The notes: generated by a model not told the origin, from the letters alone. A stretch of 51,517 nucleotides of DNA from Variovorax sp. WDL1 (GCF_001541225.1 NZ_LMTS01000069.1:7091-58607), one strand, 5' to 3'; counted from the first letter of the stretch, positions 9,169-17,128 are shown. Translations and numbers: made by a program.

Positions 9169-9710
9169 ATCTTCAACGCCTTCTCTGGACTTTCGCGTGC
9201 GCGGGCCTGGTCGCGGCAACCCCGCTCGCGGCGACGGCACAGGCGCGCGCGCATGTGCATGGCCAGCTCAGGCTCGACATCGCGATCGAGGGCCCGACCG
9301 TGGTGATCGAGATGGAATCACCGCTCGAGAACTTTGTCGGTTACGAGCATGCGCCCAAGACCGAGGCCGAGAAGAAGATGGCCGACGATGTCGTCAGTCA
9401 GCTGCGCGCGGCCGACCAGCTGTTCAAGATCGACCCCGCCGCCAACTGCAAGCTCGGCCCGGTGACGCTGCGTTCTGCGGCGCTGGGCCTGGGCAAGTCC
9501 GAGACCGGCGCTGAAGGGCATGCCGATCTCGATGGCACTTTCGCGTTCAATTGCACCAAGGCCACGGAGACGAAGTTCATCGAGCTTGCGTTGTTCAACG
9601 CCTTCAAGAACGTGCGGCAGATCGAGGTCCAGATCGTCGCGCCCGAGGGCCAGTTCAAGCGCACGCTCAAGCGGCCCGCCGCGCGGCTGACCTGGGGCGG
9701 CGGCAAGTGA
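9165..9710 (+). CDS. DUF2796 periplasmic protein (ZrgA-like)
   Basis: A 181-residue exported protein with a signal peptide (residues 1-25, cleavage near 'ATAQA') and the DUF2796 fold, recognised from 'ARAHVHGQLRLDIAIEGPTV' followed by 'MESPLENFVGYEHAPKTEAE'. In Vibrio cholerae the DUF2796 protein ZrgA belongs to a zinc-regulated ABC uptake set; the following genes here (ATPase, permease, DUF3299) match that kind of set. Unlike the His-rich zinc-binding members, this copy has few histidines in the central loop, so its metal binding is not obvious. Starts inside the sulfurtransferase stop (ATGA); the ATPase GTG follows after one base. Confidence 0.85.
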   Translation: MNLQRLLWTFACAGLVAATPLAATAQARAHVHGQLRLDIAIEGPTVVIEMESPLENFVGYEHAPKTEAEKKMADDVVSQLRAADQLFKIDPAANCKLGPVTLRSAALGLGKSETGAEGHADLDGTFAFNCTKATETKFIELALFNAFKNVRQIEVQIVAPEGQFKRTLKRPAARLTWGGGK

Positions 9711-9711
9711 G

Positions 9712-10416
9712 GTGAGCGCAGTTCTTCGCGCCGAAGCGTTGCGCTTCACCTGGCCTGGCGCCTCCGCCCCCTGCATCGACATCGAACACCTCGACATCGA
9801 AGCGGGCGAGGCCGTGTTCCTGCACGGGCCCAGCGGCTGCGGCAAGAGCACGCTGCTGTCGCTGCTGGCCGGCGTGCTGGTGGCCGATTCGGGCCACGTT
9901 GCCCTGCTGGGCCAGGACTGGGCCGCACTTTCAGGCGCCGCGCGCGACCGCCAGCGCGTCGCGCACGTGGGCTACATCTTCCAGCAGTTCAACCTGCTGC
10001 CCTACCTGAGCGTGCTCGACAACGTGCTGCTGCCCTGCCGCTTCTCGGCGCGGCGCCGCCAGCAGGCCGGACGCGAAGGCGGCGCGCGCGCCCAGGCCGC
10101 GCAACTGCTCGAAGCGATGGGCTTGCCGCAAGCCATGTGGAAGCGCCAGGCGATGCAGCTGTCGGTCGGCCAGCAGCAGCGCGTCGCCGCCGCACGCGCG
10201 CTCATCGGCCATCCCGAGGTCGTGATCGCCGACGAGCCCACCTCGGCACTCGACGAGGACCGCCGCGAGGCCTTCCTCGACGTCCTCGTCGAAGCCTGCC
10301 GCGCAAACCGCAGCGCGCTGGTGTTCGTGAGCCACGACCAGCGCATCGCCGCGCGCTTCGGCCGGCATCTGCTGCTGCCCGAGATCAACCGCGCGGCCAT
10401 GGGCGAGCCTGCATGA
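9712..10416 (+). CDS. ABC transporter ATP-binding protein (LolD/MacB-like)
   Basis: A 234-residue ATPase starting with GTG. Walker A is 'GPSGCGKST' (about 39-47), the Q-loop is in 'YIFQQFNLLPYLSV', the signature is a slightly altered 'LSVGQQQRV', Walker B is 'VVIADEP', followed by the D-loop 'TSALD' and the switch 'VSHDQR'. The pattern is that of ATPases working with FtsX/MacB-type permeases rather than uptake permeases. It begins one base after the DUF2796 stop and its stop overlaps the permease start (ATGA), so the products are surely made together. Confidence 0.95.
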   Translation: MSAVLRAEALRFTWPGASAPCIDIEHLDIEAGEAVFLHGPSGCGKSTLLSLLAGVLVADSGHVALLGQDWAALSGAARDRQRVAHVGYIFQQFNLLPYLSVLDNVLLPCRFSARRRQQAGREGGARAQAAQLLEAMGLPQAMWKRQAMQLSVGQQQRVAAARALIGHPEVVIADEPTSALDEDRREAFLDVLVEACRANRSALVFVSHDQRIAARFGRHLLLPEINRAAMGEPA

Positions 10417-11675
10417 ACGCCCTGTTCGCGATCGCCTGGAAGAGCGCCTGGAACCGACGCTTCACGCTGGCGCTCACGGTGCTGTCGATTGCGCTGTCCA
10501 CATTCCTGCTGTTGGGCGTCGAGCGGATCCGCACCGAGCTGCGCGACAACTTTTCCGCATCGGTCTCGGGAACCGACCTGATCGTGGGCGCGCGCACCGG
10601 CTCCTCGCAACTGCTGCTGTACTCGGTGTTCCGAATCGGCGCCGCCACCAACAACATGCAGTGGCAGAGCGTGCAGGCGCTGGCCGCGCACCCGGGCGTG
10701 GAATGGGTAGTACCGTTGTCGCTGGGCGATTCCCACCGCGGCTTCGCGGTACTCGCGACCTCGCCGGACTACTTCCAGCATTTCCGCTACGGCGATCGCC
10801 AGCCACTGCGCCTGCGCGAGGGCAAGCCCTTCGCCAAACTCTTCGATACCGTGATCGGCGCCGAGGTGGCGGATCGGTTGGGCTACCACGTGGGCCAGCG
10901 CATCACCCTGGCGCACGGCAGCGGCGAGCTGAACGTGGCCGAGCATGCGGACAAGCCCTTTGTCGTCGCGGGTGTGCTCGCGCGCACCGGCACGCCGGTC
11001 GATCGCACGGTCCACGTCGGCCTGGAAGCGATGGAGGCCCTGCACCTCGAATGGCGCGGCGGCGCGCCGCTGCCGGGGGTGCGCATCCCGGCCGAGCAGG
11101 TCCGCAAGTTCGACCTCAAGCCCAAGACCGTGACCGCCGCGCTGGTCGGGCTCAAGAACCGGGCCGCGGTGTTCTCGGTGCAGCGCTGGGTTTCAACCTA
11201 CCAGCCCGAGGCGCTGATGGCGATACTCCCCGGCGTGGCGCTGGACGAGCTGTGGAGCGTCATCGGCGTCGGCGAGAACGCGCTGCTGCTGATGTCCGCG
11301 CTGGTCGCGCTGGTCAGCCTCGCAGGACTGGTGTCGGTGGTGATGGCCGGGCTGAACGAGCGGCGCCGCGAGCTCGCGGTGCTGCGTGCGGTGGGCGCCA
11401 GCCTGCGCCATGTTGTGGCGTTGCTGGCACTCGAAGGCGCGATCGTCACGCTGCTGGGCGTGGCGCTCGGCCTCGTCGCGACGGCGCTGGGGATCGCCCT
11501 GCTTTCGCCATGGCTGCAGGCCCAGTTCGGGCTGACACTCTCGCTGTCCGAACCTACACTCAACGAATGGGCCCTGCTCGCCGGCTTGTTGGCGGCGGGC
11601 TGGCTGGCCAGCCTGCTGCCGGGCGTGCGCGCCTACCGGTTGTCGCTGGCCGACGGCCTCTCCCCAAGGATCTGA
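10413..11675 (+). CDS. FtsX/MacB-type ABC permease
   Basis: A 420-residue membrane protein with the FtsX layout: one N-terminal helix (about 17-38, 'LTVLSIALSTFLLLGV'), a large periplasmic domain ('SGTDLIVGARTGSSQLLLYSVF' region and beyond), then three C-terminal helices. The cytoplasmic 'ERRRELAVLRAVGAS' after the second helix is the conserved coupling segment contacting the ATPase. Such permeases usually do mechanical work on periplasmic substrates or lipoproteins instead of classical import. Starts at the ATGA overlapping the ATPase stop; the DUF3299 gene starts two bases after its stop. Start chosen because the ATGA position gives the family's normal N-terminus. Confidence 0.93.
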   Translation: MNALFAIAWKSAWNRRFTLALTVLSIALSTFLLLGVERIRTELRDNFSASVSGTDLIVGARTGSSQLLLYSVFRIGAATNNMQWQSVQALAAHPGVEWVVPLSLGDSHRGFAVLATSPDYFQHFRYGDRQPLRLREGKPFAKLFDTVIGAEVADRLGYHVGQRITLAHGSGELNVAEHADKPFVVAGVLARTGTPVDRTVHVGLEAMEALHLEWRGGAPLPGVRIPAEQVRKFDLKPKTVTAALVGLKNRAAVFSVQRWVSTYQPEALMAILPGVALDELWSVIGVGENALLLMSALVALVSLAGLVSVVMAGLNERRRELAVLRAVGASLRHVVALLALEGAIVTLLGVALGLVATALGIALLSPWLQAQFGLTLSLSEPTLNEWALLAGLLAAGWLASLLPGVRAYRLSLADGLSPRI

Positions 11676-11677
11676 AG

Positions 11678-12277
11678 ATGATCAAGACATTGCGTCCCCT
11701 GCTCCTGGCGCTGTGCGCCGCGGCCGCCACGGCCTACGCTGCCGACCCGGCGCCGCAGTCGACCTCGGCCACCAACCCGCTGGGCGGCAAGGAAGCCGCC
11801 GCCAAGCCCGCGCCGGGCCAGCCGCGGCTGATTGCCTGGGAAGAACTGGTGCCCAAGGACTGGGACCCGATGAAGGAGTTCAAGGGCGTGGACCTGAGCA
11901 AGCTCGAGGACGGCGATCCGCGCGCCAACGAGCTGCTGCTGAAGATGCAGGAAGTCTCGAACAACGCGCCCACCAACCCGGAGATGAACGGCGTGGAGAT
12001 CAAGCTGCCGGGCTTCATCGTGCCGCTGGAAGAGAACAAGGGCGAGGTCACGGAGTTCCTGCTGGTGCCCTACTTCGGCGCCTGCATCCACACCCCGCCG
12101 CCGCCGGCCAACCAGATCGTGCATGTGCGCCCGCGCCGTGGCGCGAAGTTCCGCGCCATGGACACGGTGTGGATCACCGGCAAGCTCCAGACCTTGCGCA
12201 ACGATTCGATGATGGGCGTGAGCGGCTACCACGTCACGGCGGAGAGCGTGACCAAGTACACCGGCGGGGCGAAGTAG
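11678..12277 (+). CDS. DUF3299 exported protein
   Basis: A 199-residue protein with a signal peptide (1-21, cleavage after 'TAYA') and a DUF3299 domain. 'AWEELVPKDW' and 'IKLPGFIVPLE' followed by 'FLLVPYFGACIHTPPPPANQIV' are the family's conserved core; the Cys and His in 'GACIHTPPP' could bind a metal. DUF3299 proteins recur downstream of DUF2796/ABC modules. AAGGATCTGAAG precedes the ATG. It is the last gene of the overlapping run; an 89-base gap with a long palindrome separates it from dodecin. Confidence 0.88.
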   Translation: MIKTLRPLLLALCAAAATAYAADPAPQSTSATNPLGGKEAAAKPAPGQPRLIAWEELVPKDWDPMKEFKGVDLSKLEDGDPRANELLLKMQEVSNNAPTNPEMNGVEIKLPGFIVPLEENKGEVTEFLLVPYFGACIHTPPPPANQIVHVRPRRGAKFRAMDTVWITGKLQTLRNDSMMGVSGYHVTAESVTKYTGGAK

Positions 12278-12302
12278 CAGACGGCTACGGGGCCCTGAGC
12301 CT

Positions 12303-12352
12303 ATGATGAACGGGACGCTGCCCTTCGATGGCAGCGCGCCCGGTTCCATCAT
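12303..12352 (+). promoter_or_regulatory. Long imperfect palindrome in the dodecin leader
   Basis: Arms ATGATG-AAC-GGG-CGCTGCC and GGCAGCG-CCC-GGTT-CATCAT pair around a 7-base loop (12323-12329), ending three bases before the dodecin AAGGAG. The inner stem GCTGCC/GGCAGC (12317-12322 with 12330-12335) is perfect. A TATGAT -10-like hexamer (12302-12307) is inside the left arm, so the outer repeat could be an operator in DNA and the inner one a hairpin in RNA. There is no T-run, so it is not a terminator. Confidence 0.6.
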
Positions 12353-12366
12353 CCAAGGAGCGTTCC

Positions 12367-12576
12367 ATGTCCAATCACGTCTACAAACTCCTCGAACTCA
12401 CCGGCTCCTCGCCCACGAGCAGCGACGATGCCGTGCAGTGTGCGATAGCGAAGGCGAGCGAGTCGGTGCGCAACATCCAGTGGTTCGAGGTCACCGAAAC
12501 CCGCGGCCACGTGCAGGACGGCAAGATCGCGCATTGGCAGGTCACGCTGAAAGTGGGCTTCACGCTCGAGGACTGA
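12367..12576 (+). CDS. Dodecin family flavin-binding protein
   Basis: A 69-residue dodecin, a small protein forming hollow dodecamers that store or buffer flavins. Conserved features are '[19 protein letters not shown]', the aromatic 'IQWFEV' whose Trp stacks on the flavin, and '[10 protein letters not shown]' with the flavin-contacting Gln. AAGGAG lies seven bases before the ATG at 12367; an in-frame upstream start would add residues that read through the palindrome and is not favoured. Length matches the family. Confidence 0.95.
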   Translation: MSNHVYKLLELTGSSPTSSDDAVQCAIAKASESVRNIQWFEVTETRGHVQDGKIAHWQVTLKVGFTLED

Positions 12577-12601
12577 AGAAAAGGCCCGGTGCGGACCGGG
12601 C
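12577..12601 (-). terminator. Intrinsic terminator of the acidic-protein gene
   Basis: Stem GCCCGGT / ACCGGGC with a 4-base loop (12584-12601), followed on the minus strand by CTTTTCTTC. It lies just after the stop of the minus-strand gene that ends at 12606, and may also stop dodecin transcription less efficiently. Confidence 0.7.
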
Positions 12602-12605
12602 GGCC

Positions 12606-12839
12606 TCAGTCCGGCGCCTGCATGACGCGATCGAATTCCTCGTCGGCGGGCACGTTGTCGGCATCGAGCTCGCTGGCATCGCTCAGGTCGATGCCGGTTT
12701 CCTCGGAAAGCTCATCCGGCGCTCCGGCTTCTACTTCGTCCAGAGCTTCGCCTTCGGGCAGCTCGTCGTCCTCGATTTCTTCTTCCGTCGGATCGTCGAC
12801 GGGGTCGACGGAGCGCAGCGGGGGATCGGCGCGGTTCAT
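12606..12839 (-). CDS. Small, very acidic hypothetical protein
   Basis: A 77-residue protein with more than a third Asp and Glu and almost no basic residues, with stretches such as 'EEEIEDDELPEGEALDEVEAG' and 'DLSDASELDADNVPADEEF'. No signal peptide, membrane span or known fold is visible; probably disordered. A GGAG lies at a normal distance before the ATG and an intrinsic terminator follows, which supports a real gene. I do not recognise a family. Acidic proteins of this kind can act as chaperone-like or nucleic-acid-mimicking partners, but nothing in the context shows this. Confidence 0.65.
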   Translation of the reverse strand: MNRADPPLRSVDPVDDPTEEEIEDDELPEGEALDEVEAGAPDELSEETGIDLSDASELDADNVPADEEFDRVMQAPD

Positions 12840-12969
12840 GATCGGCTCCTAGGCTGTTGTGGCTCGCGTTGGCGAATCCCAAGTGTGAGCCTCCTCGCCC
12901 GACTTGGGTAGCCCGAGTTTGCAACCGGTCGAACGGGCGCCGTGTCGGAAAGTACCGCGTCCGCGCGCG

Positions 12970-13839
12970 TCAGTGCCTGTGCCCGTGTTCCTCGTGGGCG
13001 GGCTCGGCGGGCTCATGGGCATGTCCGTGCTCGCCATGGGCCAGGCGGCTGACGCCCATCACCAGCAGGAGGCCCACGGCGAGCCAGGCGATCTGCAAGG
13101 CGGTCTCGCGCGCGCTCAGGCGCTTCTGCAGCTGCGGGATCAGGTCGGCCAGCGCCACGTAGACGAAGCTGCTGGAAGCCAGCACCAGGAAGTAAGGCAG
13201 CAGGCCATGGAGCTGGTCGACGAGCCACCAACCGGCCAGGCCGCCCATCGCAGTCATGGTGCCGGCGAGCGACACCTTGACCAACGCGGCCCGTGCATTG
13301 GGCGAGCTCTGGCGCAGCACGATCAGGTCGCCGATGTGGTGCGGTACTTCGTGCGCCAGCACCGCGAGCGCCGCCACGAGGCCCAGGCGCAAGTCGGCGA
13401 CAAAGGCCGAGGCGATCAGGATGCCGTCGCCGAAGCAATGCACGCTGTCGCCGGTGAGCACCGCCCAGCCGCCGCCCTTGTGCGGGTGGTCGTGGCCGTG
13501 CGAATGCGCGCGTCCGGGCCCATGGTCGTGGTGCTCCTCCTCGCCTTGATGGTGCTCGTGACCGTGGTGCCAGAGTTCGGCCTTGTCGAGCAGGAAGAAC
13601 ATCACCAGCCCGCCGAGCAGCACACCGAACAGCAGGCCCGGTTCGATACGGCTTTCGAAGGCCTCGGGCAGCAGGTGCATGAAGGCAGTGGCCAGCAGCG
13701 CGCCGGCCGCCAGGCTCAGCAGGTGCTGCGGACCGACACCGCCGCCGCCGCGCACGCCCACGCGCAACAGCAGCGCGGCGATCCAGACACTTCCGATGCC
13801 GGCGACAAGGGTGGCGGCAATGATGGCGAACAGGTTCAT
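12970..13839 (-). CDS. ZIP-family metal transporter
   Basis: A 289-residue inner-membrane transporter of the ZIP family, importing zinc or a similar divalent cation. Two canonical metal-site helices are present: 'DSVHCFGDGILIASAF' (TM4) and 'LAHEVPHHIGDLIVL' (TM5). Between TM3 and TM4 there is a strongly His-rich cytoplasmic loop (about residues 110-145, with runs such as 'HHGHEHH' and 'HSHGHDHPH'), and the C-terminus ends in another His-rich tail. Start at 13839 gives the usual N-terminal helix; in-frame ATGs upstream would translate a terminator hairpin. The nearby DUF2796/ABC cluster is also zinc-associated, which strengthens a role in metal supply. Confidence 0.93.
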   Translation of the reverse strand: MNLFAIIAATLVAGIGSVWIAALLLRVGVRGGGGVGPQHLLSLAAGALLATAFMHLLPEAFESRIEPGLLFGVLLGGLVMFFLLDKAELWHHGHEHHQGEEEHHDHGPGRAHSHGHDHPHKGGGWAVLTGDSVHCFGDGILIASAFVADLRLGLVAALAVLAHEVPHHIGDLIVLRQSSPNARAALVKVSLAGTMTAMGGLAGWWLVDQLHGLLPYFLVLASSSFVYVALADLIPQLQKRLSARETALQIAWLAVGLLLVMGVSRLAHGEHGHAHEPAEPAHEEHGHRH

Positions 13840-13950
13840 GATGGATTCACGAGAAAAAACAAAGCCGCCCATCGGACGGCTTCGGCAAAAAGCAGCGCTC
13901 GCCATGGCCGCCGGGAGCCGGTGGCCAGAGCTGCTTTCATCTTATCAACC
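13840..13950 (-). promoter_or_regulatory. Leader of the ZIP gene with two tandem hairpins
   Basis: Reading toward the ZIP gene: an extended -10-like TGATAAGAT, then a hairpin with arms AAAGCAGC and GCTGCTTT followed by TT, then AAGCCGTCC / GGGCGGCTT followed by TGTTTTTT (13851-13882). The second structure is a textbook intrinsic terminator, yet its T-run ends only about 12 bases before the ZIP start codon. Either it terminates the racemase transcript, or it is an attenuator that the ZIP transcript must pass. Confidence 0.5.
13851..13882 (-). terminator. Intrinsic terminator directly before the ZIP gene
   Basis: GC-rich stem (AAGCCG core with two further pairs) followed by TGTTTTTT on the minus strand. 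It lies after the racemase gene and just before the ZIP start codon. Confidence 0.75.
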
Positions 13951-14015
13951 GTGTCAAGGGGGAGGATGCCCACGGACGCGGGACCGCGCCGGCGCAAAAG
14001 CCGCCCTGCAGGCGA

Positions 14016-14774
14016 TCAGGTGTGAATCCGCTCTGAAGCCCCGTCATAGGCCCGCAGTGCGAGCGCCGAGGCCAGGACCCGTGCCGGATCGACCAGCCGC
14101 AGCCCGGCGACGGCGGCCGAGCCTTGCAGGCCCAGCGGGATCTCGGTGCAGCCCATGACGATGGCCACCGGGCCATGCCGGCCCGCCAGTTGCAGCGCGA
14201 CCCGGCTGAAGCAACGCTCCGCCAAGCGCATGTCGCCGGCTTTCACGCCCTCGTAGATGCCGCGCATCAGCAGCCTGCGTTCCTCGGCCAGGGGCAGGTG
14301 GCAGGCCAGGCCCGCAGCGGCGAGCGCCTGCTCGTAGAGCCCCACGCGATAGGTGCCCTCGGTCGCCATCAGCGCCGTGCCGCGCACGCCCTCGGCCGCG
14401 AGTTGCGCCGAGACCTCGCGCGCCACATGCAATACCTCGATCTGCGGGAAGCGCTCCTGCAGCGTGGCGTGCCATGCATGGGCCGTGTTGCAGGCGATGG
14501 CCACGGCGCGGCTGCCCAGGGCGGCCAGCCGTCCGAGCGCCTGCAGCATGGGCTCCAGCGGCTGGTGGGCGCCGAGCGCATTCGATCCGAGCGCGCCGCT
14601 GCGGTCGGGCACCGGCACCTGCGCCAGCCAGTGCTCGGGAAAAGCCTGGTCGCGCACCGGCTCGCCGCGAGCGCGCATGAGCCGGGCACATGCTTCGACG
14701 AAGAGGCGCACGAAGTCGGCACCTGCCGCCGGCCCCATGCCGCCCAGAATGCCGACAGTCTGCGACTTCAGCAT
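14016..14774 (-). CDS. Aspartate/glutamate racemase family protein
   Basis: A 252-residue PLP-independent amino-acid racemase. Two catalytic cysteines are visible, in 'IACNTAHAWH' (first half) and 'VMGCTEIPLGL' (second half), and the N-terminus 'VGILGGMGPAAGADFV' is characteristic of the aspartate racemase group (YgeA/RacD type). It could be specific for Asp, Glu or be broad. It lies 32 bases after a glutamate/aspartate-type binding-protein gene and opposite a D-amino-acid dehydrogenase, which supports a role in handling acidic or other D-amino acids. Confidence 0.92.
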   Translation of the reverse strand: MLKSQTVGILGGMGPAAGADFVRLFVEACARLMRARGEPVRDQAFPEHWLAQVPVPDRSGALGSNALGAHQPLEPMLQALGRLAALGSRAVAIACNTAHAWHATLQERFPQIEVLHVAREVSAQLAAEGVRGTALMATEGTYRVGLYEQALAAAGLACHLPLAEERRLLMRGIYEGVKAGDMRLAERCFSRVALQLAGRHGPVAIVMGCTEIPLGLQGSAAVAGLRLVDPARVLASALALRAYDGASERIHT

Positions 14775-14806
14775 CGCGCCCTCCCTGCCTCGATCAACGC
14801 TTGCGC

Positions 14807-15688
14807 TCAGGTCGCTGGCTTGTCAGTGGGCGACATGATGTTCTCGCGCAGCTGCGGGCTCATCGGCAGGTTCAGCGGCACGTTCTTGGGTGGGATCGGC
14901 TGGAGGAACCACTTGGTGTACATCTTCTCGAACTCGCCGCTCTTCATCAGGCCGATGAAAGTGTCGTCCACCAGCTTCTTGAAAGCGGTGTCGTCCTTGG
15001 CCAGCATGCAGGCATAGGGCTCGACCTGCAGCGCCTCGCCCACCACCTCGAACTCGGCCGGGTTCTTCGCATTGGCCATCAGGCCGTACAGCAGGATGTC
15101 GTCCATCGCGAAAGCCACGGCGCGGCCGCCCTCGACCAGCAGGAAGGCGTCGGCGTGGTCCTTGGCGAGCACGATGTCCATGTCGAGGTTTTTCTCGGCG
15201 TTGTACTTGCGCATGACAAGCGCGTTGGTGGTGCCGGTGGTGCTGGTGACCGTCTTCTTCGCGAGGTCGGCGTAGCCCTTGATGTTGGAGGACTTCTTCG
15301 CCAGCAGGCGCGTGCCTGTGTAGAAATGGTTGACGGCGAAGCTCACGTCCTTGGCGCGTGCGCTGTTGTTGGTGGTGGAACCGCATTCCAGGTCGACGGT
15401 GCCGTTGCTCAGCAAAGGAATTCGGTTCTGCGAGGTCACGGCCATCATGGCCACCTCGAGATTGGGCTTGTTGAGCTTCTTCTTGACTGCTTCGACCACC
15501 GCATTGGAGAGCTCGACCGAGAAGCCGATCGGCTTGCCCCCGTCGAGGTAGCTGAAGGGCACCGAGGACTCGCGGTAGGCGAGCGTGATCTTGCCGGAGG
15601 CGGCGATCTTGGCCAGGGTGTCGGCAGCCTGCGCGCCCGTTGCGGCAGCGGCGAACGCCACGGCAGCCATCAATACGGAAATCTTCAT
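14807..15688 (-). CDS. Amino-acid ABC transporter substrate-binding protein (GltI-like)
   Basis: A 293-residue periplasmic binding protein of family 3. Signal peptide 1-22 (cleavage near 'AQAADT'), then 'GKITLAYRESSVPFSYLDG', 'PIGFSVELSNAVVEAV', 'LECGSTTNNSARAKDVSF' and 'LVEGGRAVAFAMDDILLYGL', closely matching glutamate/aspartate-binding GltI proteins. AAAGG lies at a normal distance before the ATG. No permease or ATPase gene is adjacent, so it works with components elsewhere. It is followed directly by the racemase in the same direction. Confidence 0.93.
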   Translation of the reverse strand: MKISVLMAAVAFAAAATGAQAADTLAKIAASGKITLAYRESSVPFSYLDGGKPIGFSVELSNAVVEAVKKKLNKPNLEVAMMAVTSQNRIPLLSNGTVDLECGSTTNNSARAKDVSFAVNHFYTGTRLLAKKSSNIKGYADLAKKTVTSTTGTTNALVMRKYNAEKNLDMDIVLAKDHADAFLLVEGGRAVAFAMDDILLYGLMANAKNPAEFEVVGEALQVEPYACMLAKDDTAFKKLVDDTFIGLMKSGEFEKMYTKWFLQPIPPKNVPLNLPMSPQLRENIMSPTDKPAT

Positions 15689-15913
15689 GCGAGCCCTTTC
15701 GATCGGAATGGAATGTGTTGCCGAGTGTAGGAACGATTCACGCGGCGGTCACAATTCCTTTTGCGCCCACGCCCATGACCAAATGTTATGGCCAGCGCCT
15801 GGCGCCTGAAGGCATGAGCTTTGGCTATGGGCTGCGGCGCTTTCGGCATTTCACGCATGCGCGGCCGACGCCTACAGTCGAGTATTCCAACAAAGCGACA
15901 GGAAGAAGGCGTC
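15689..15913. promoter_or_regulatory. Divergent control region between the GltI-like gene and dadA-like gene
   Basis: A 225-base gap between two divergent starts. It contains a short inverted repeat (GCCAG / CTGGC around 15791-15803) and AT-rich islands (around 15780-15790 and 15885-15900) where promoters could lie. A LysR regulator is encoded nearby, but I cannot single out a convincing T-N11-A box. Confidence 0.35.
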
Positions 15914-17125
15914 ATGCATGTGGGTGTGCTGGGTGCAGGCATCGTGGGCCTGGCCACGGCGTGGCAGTTGAGCCAGCGGGGCGTCCAGGTCAGCGTGGTC
16001 GACCGCGCGGCGCCCGGGTCCGGCGCGAGCGGCGGCAATGGCGCGCAGCTGAGCTATTCCTACGTGCAGCCGCTGGCCGACGCCTCCATCTGGAAGCAGC
16101 TGCCCAAGCTGCTGTTATCGCCCTCCTCCCCGCTGAAGCTGCGGCCCCAGCTCGATCCGCTGCAATGGCGCTGGGGCCTGGCATTTCTCGCGGCCTGCAA
16201 CGCGCGCACCTCGCGCGAGACCACGGCCCGGTTGCTGGCGCTCGCGGCCGAGAGCCGTGCCGCCTTCGAAGCCATGCTGTCCGGGCTCGAACCCGACTGC
16301 GATTTCTCCAGCACCGGCAAGCTGGTCCTGTATGGAAGTGCCGCCTCGCTGGACGGCGCCCGCCGCCAACTCGAGCTCCAGCGCACGATGGGCAGCGAGC
16401 AGCGCCTGGTCACGCCCGACGAATGCATCGCGATCGAGCCGGCGCTCAAGGCCTACCGCACGCAGATGGCCGGCGCCATTCACACGCCCAGCGAATGCGC
16501 CGCCGACTGCCTCAAGCTCTGCATCGCGCTGGAGCGGGCGTTGCGCGCGAGCGGCGTTCGTTTCCTGCTCGACTGCGAGGTGCAGCGCTTCGACCTGCGC
16601 GATGGCCGCGTGGCAGCGGTGCAGACCAGCGCGGGCGACGTGGAGGCCGACGCCTTCGTCATGGCCCTGGGCACCGCTTCGCACCGGCTGGGTCGCCAGC
16701 TCGGCGCCTACCTGCCGGTCTATCCGCTCAAGGGCTACAGCATCACCGTCGATGTCGACGGGGCGCCCGATGCCGCCCCGCAGGTCAGCGTGACCGACAG
16801 CACGCGCAAGGTGGTGTTCGCGCGCATCGGCTCGCGCCTGCGGGTGGCGGGGATGGCCGAGCTGGTGGGGCACGATGCCAGCATCCCGGCCACGCGCATC
16901 GAGACGCTGGCGGCGGCGACGCGCGCCGTGTTCCCGCAGGCCAGCCGCATGGAGGCGCTCCACCCCTGGACCGGCATGCGCCCGGCCACGCCGACAGGCG
17001 TGCCCATCATCGGGCGCATTGCCGGCGCGCCGTCGAACATGGTGTTCAACACCGGCCACGGCGCGCTGGGCTTCACGCTGGCTTTCGGATCGGCGCAGCG
17101 CGTGGCGCGGCAGCTGACGGCCTAG
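15914..17125 (+). CDS. D-amino-acid dehydrogenase (DadA-like FAD oxidoreductase)
   Basis: A 403-residue FAD-dependent DAO-family enzyme that oxidises D-amino acids to 2-oxo acids, passing electrons to the respiratory chain. The N-terminal dinucleotide fold is 'VGVLGAGIVGLATAWQLSQRG'; 'GSGASGGNGAQLSYSYVQPL' is the DadA-type FAD segment; near the C-terminus 'HPWTGMRPATPTGVPIIG' and 'NTGHGALGFTLAFGSA' close the FAD site. The start at 15914 is preceded by GGAAGAAGG. Its stop is only three bases from the stop of the converging LysR gene. Confidence 0.92.
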   Translation: MHVGVLGAGIVGLATAWQLSQRGVQVSVVDRAAPGSGASGGNGAQLSYSYVQPLADASIWKQLPKLLLSPSSPLKLRPQLDPLQWRWGLAFLAACNARTSRETTARLLALAAESRAAFEAMLSGLEPDCDFSSTGKLVLYGSAASLDGARRQLELQRTMGSEQRLVTPDECIAIEPALKAYRTQMAGAIHTPSECAADCLKLCIALERALRASGVRFLLDCEVQRFDLRDGRVAAVQTSAGDVEADAFVMALGTASHRLGRQLGAYLPVYPLKGYSITVDVDGAPDAAPQVSVTDSTRKVVFARIGSRLRVAGMAELVGHDASIPATRIETLAAATRAVFPQASRMEALHPWTGMRPATPTGVPIIGRIAGAPSNMVFNTGHGALGFTLAFGSAQRVARQLTA

Positions 17126-17128
17126 GCC

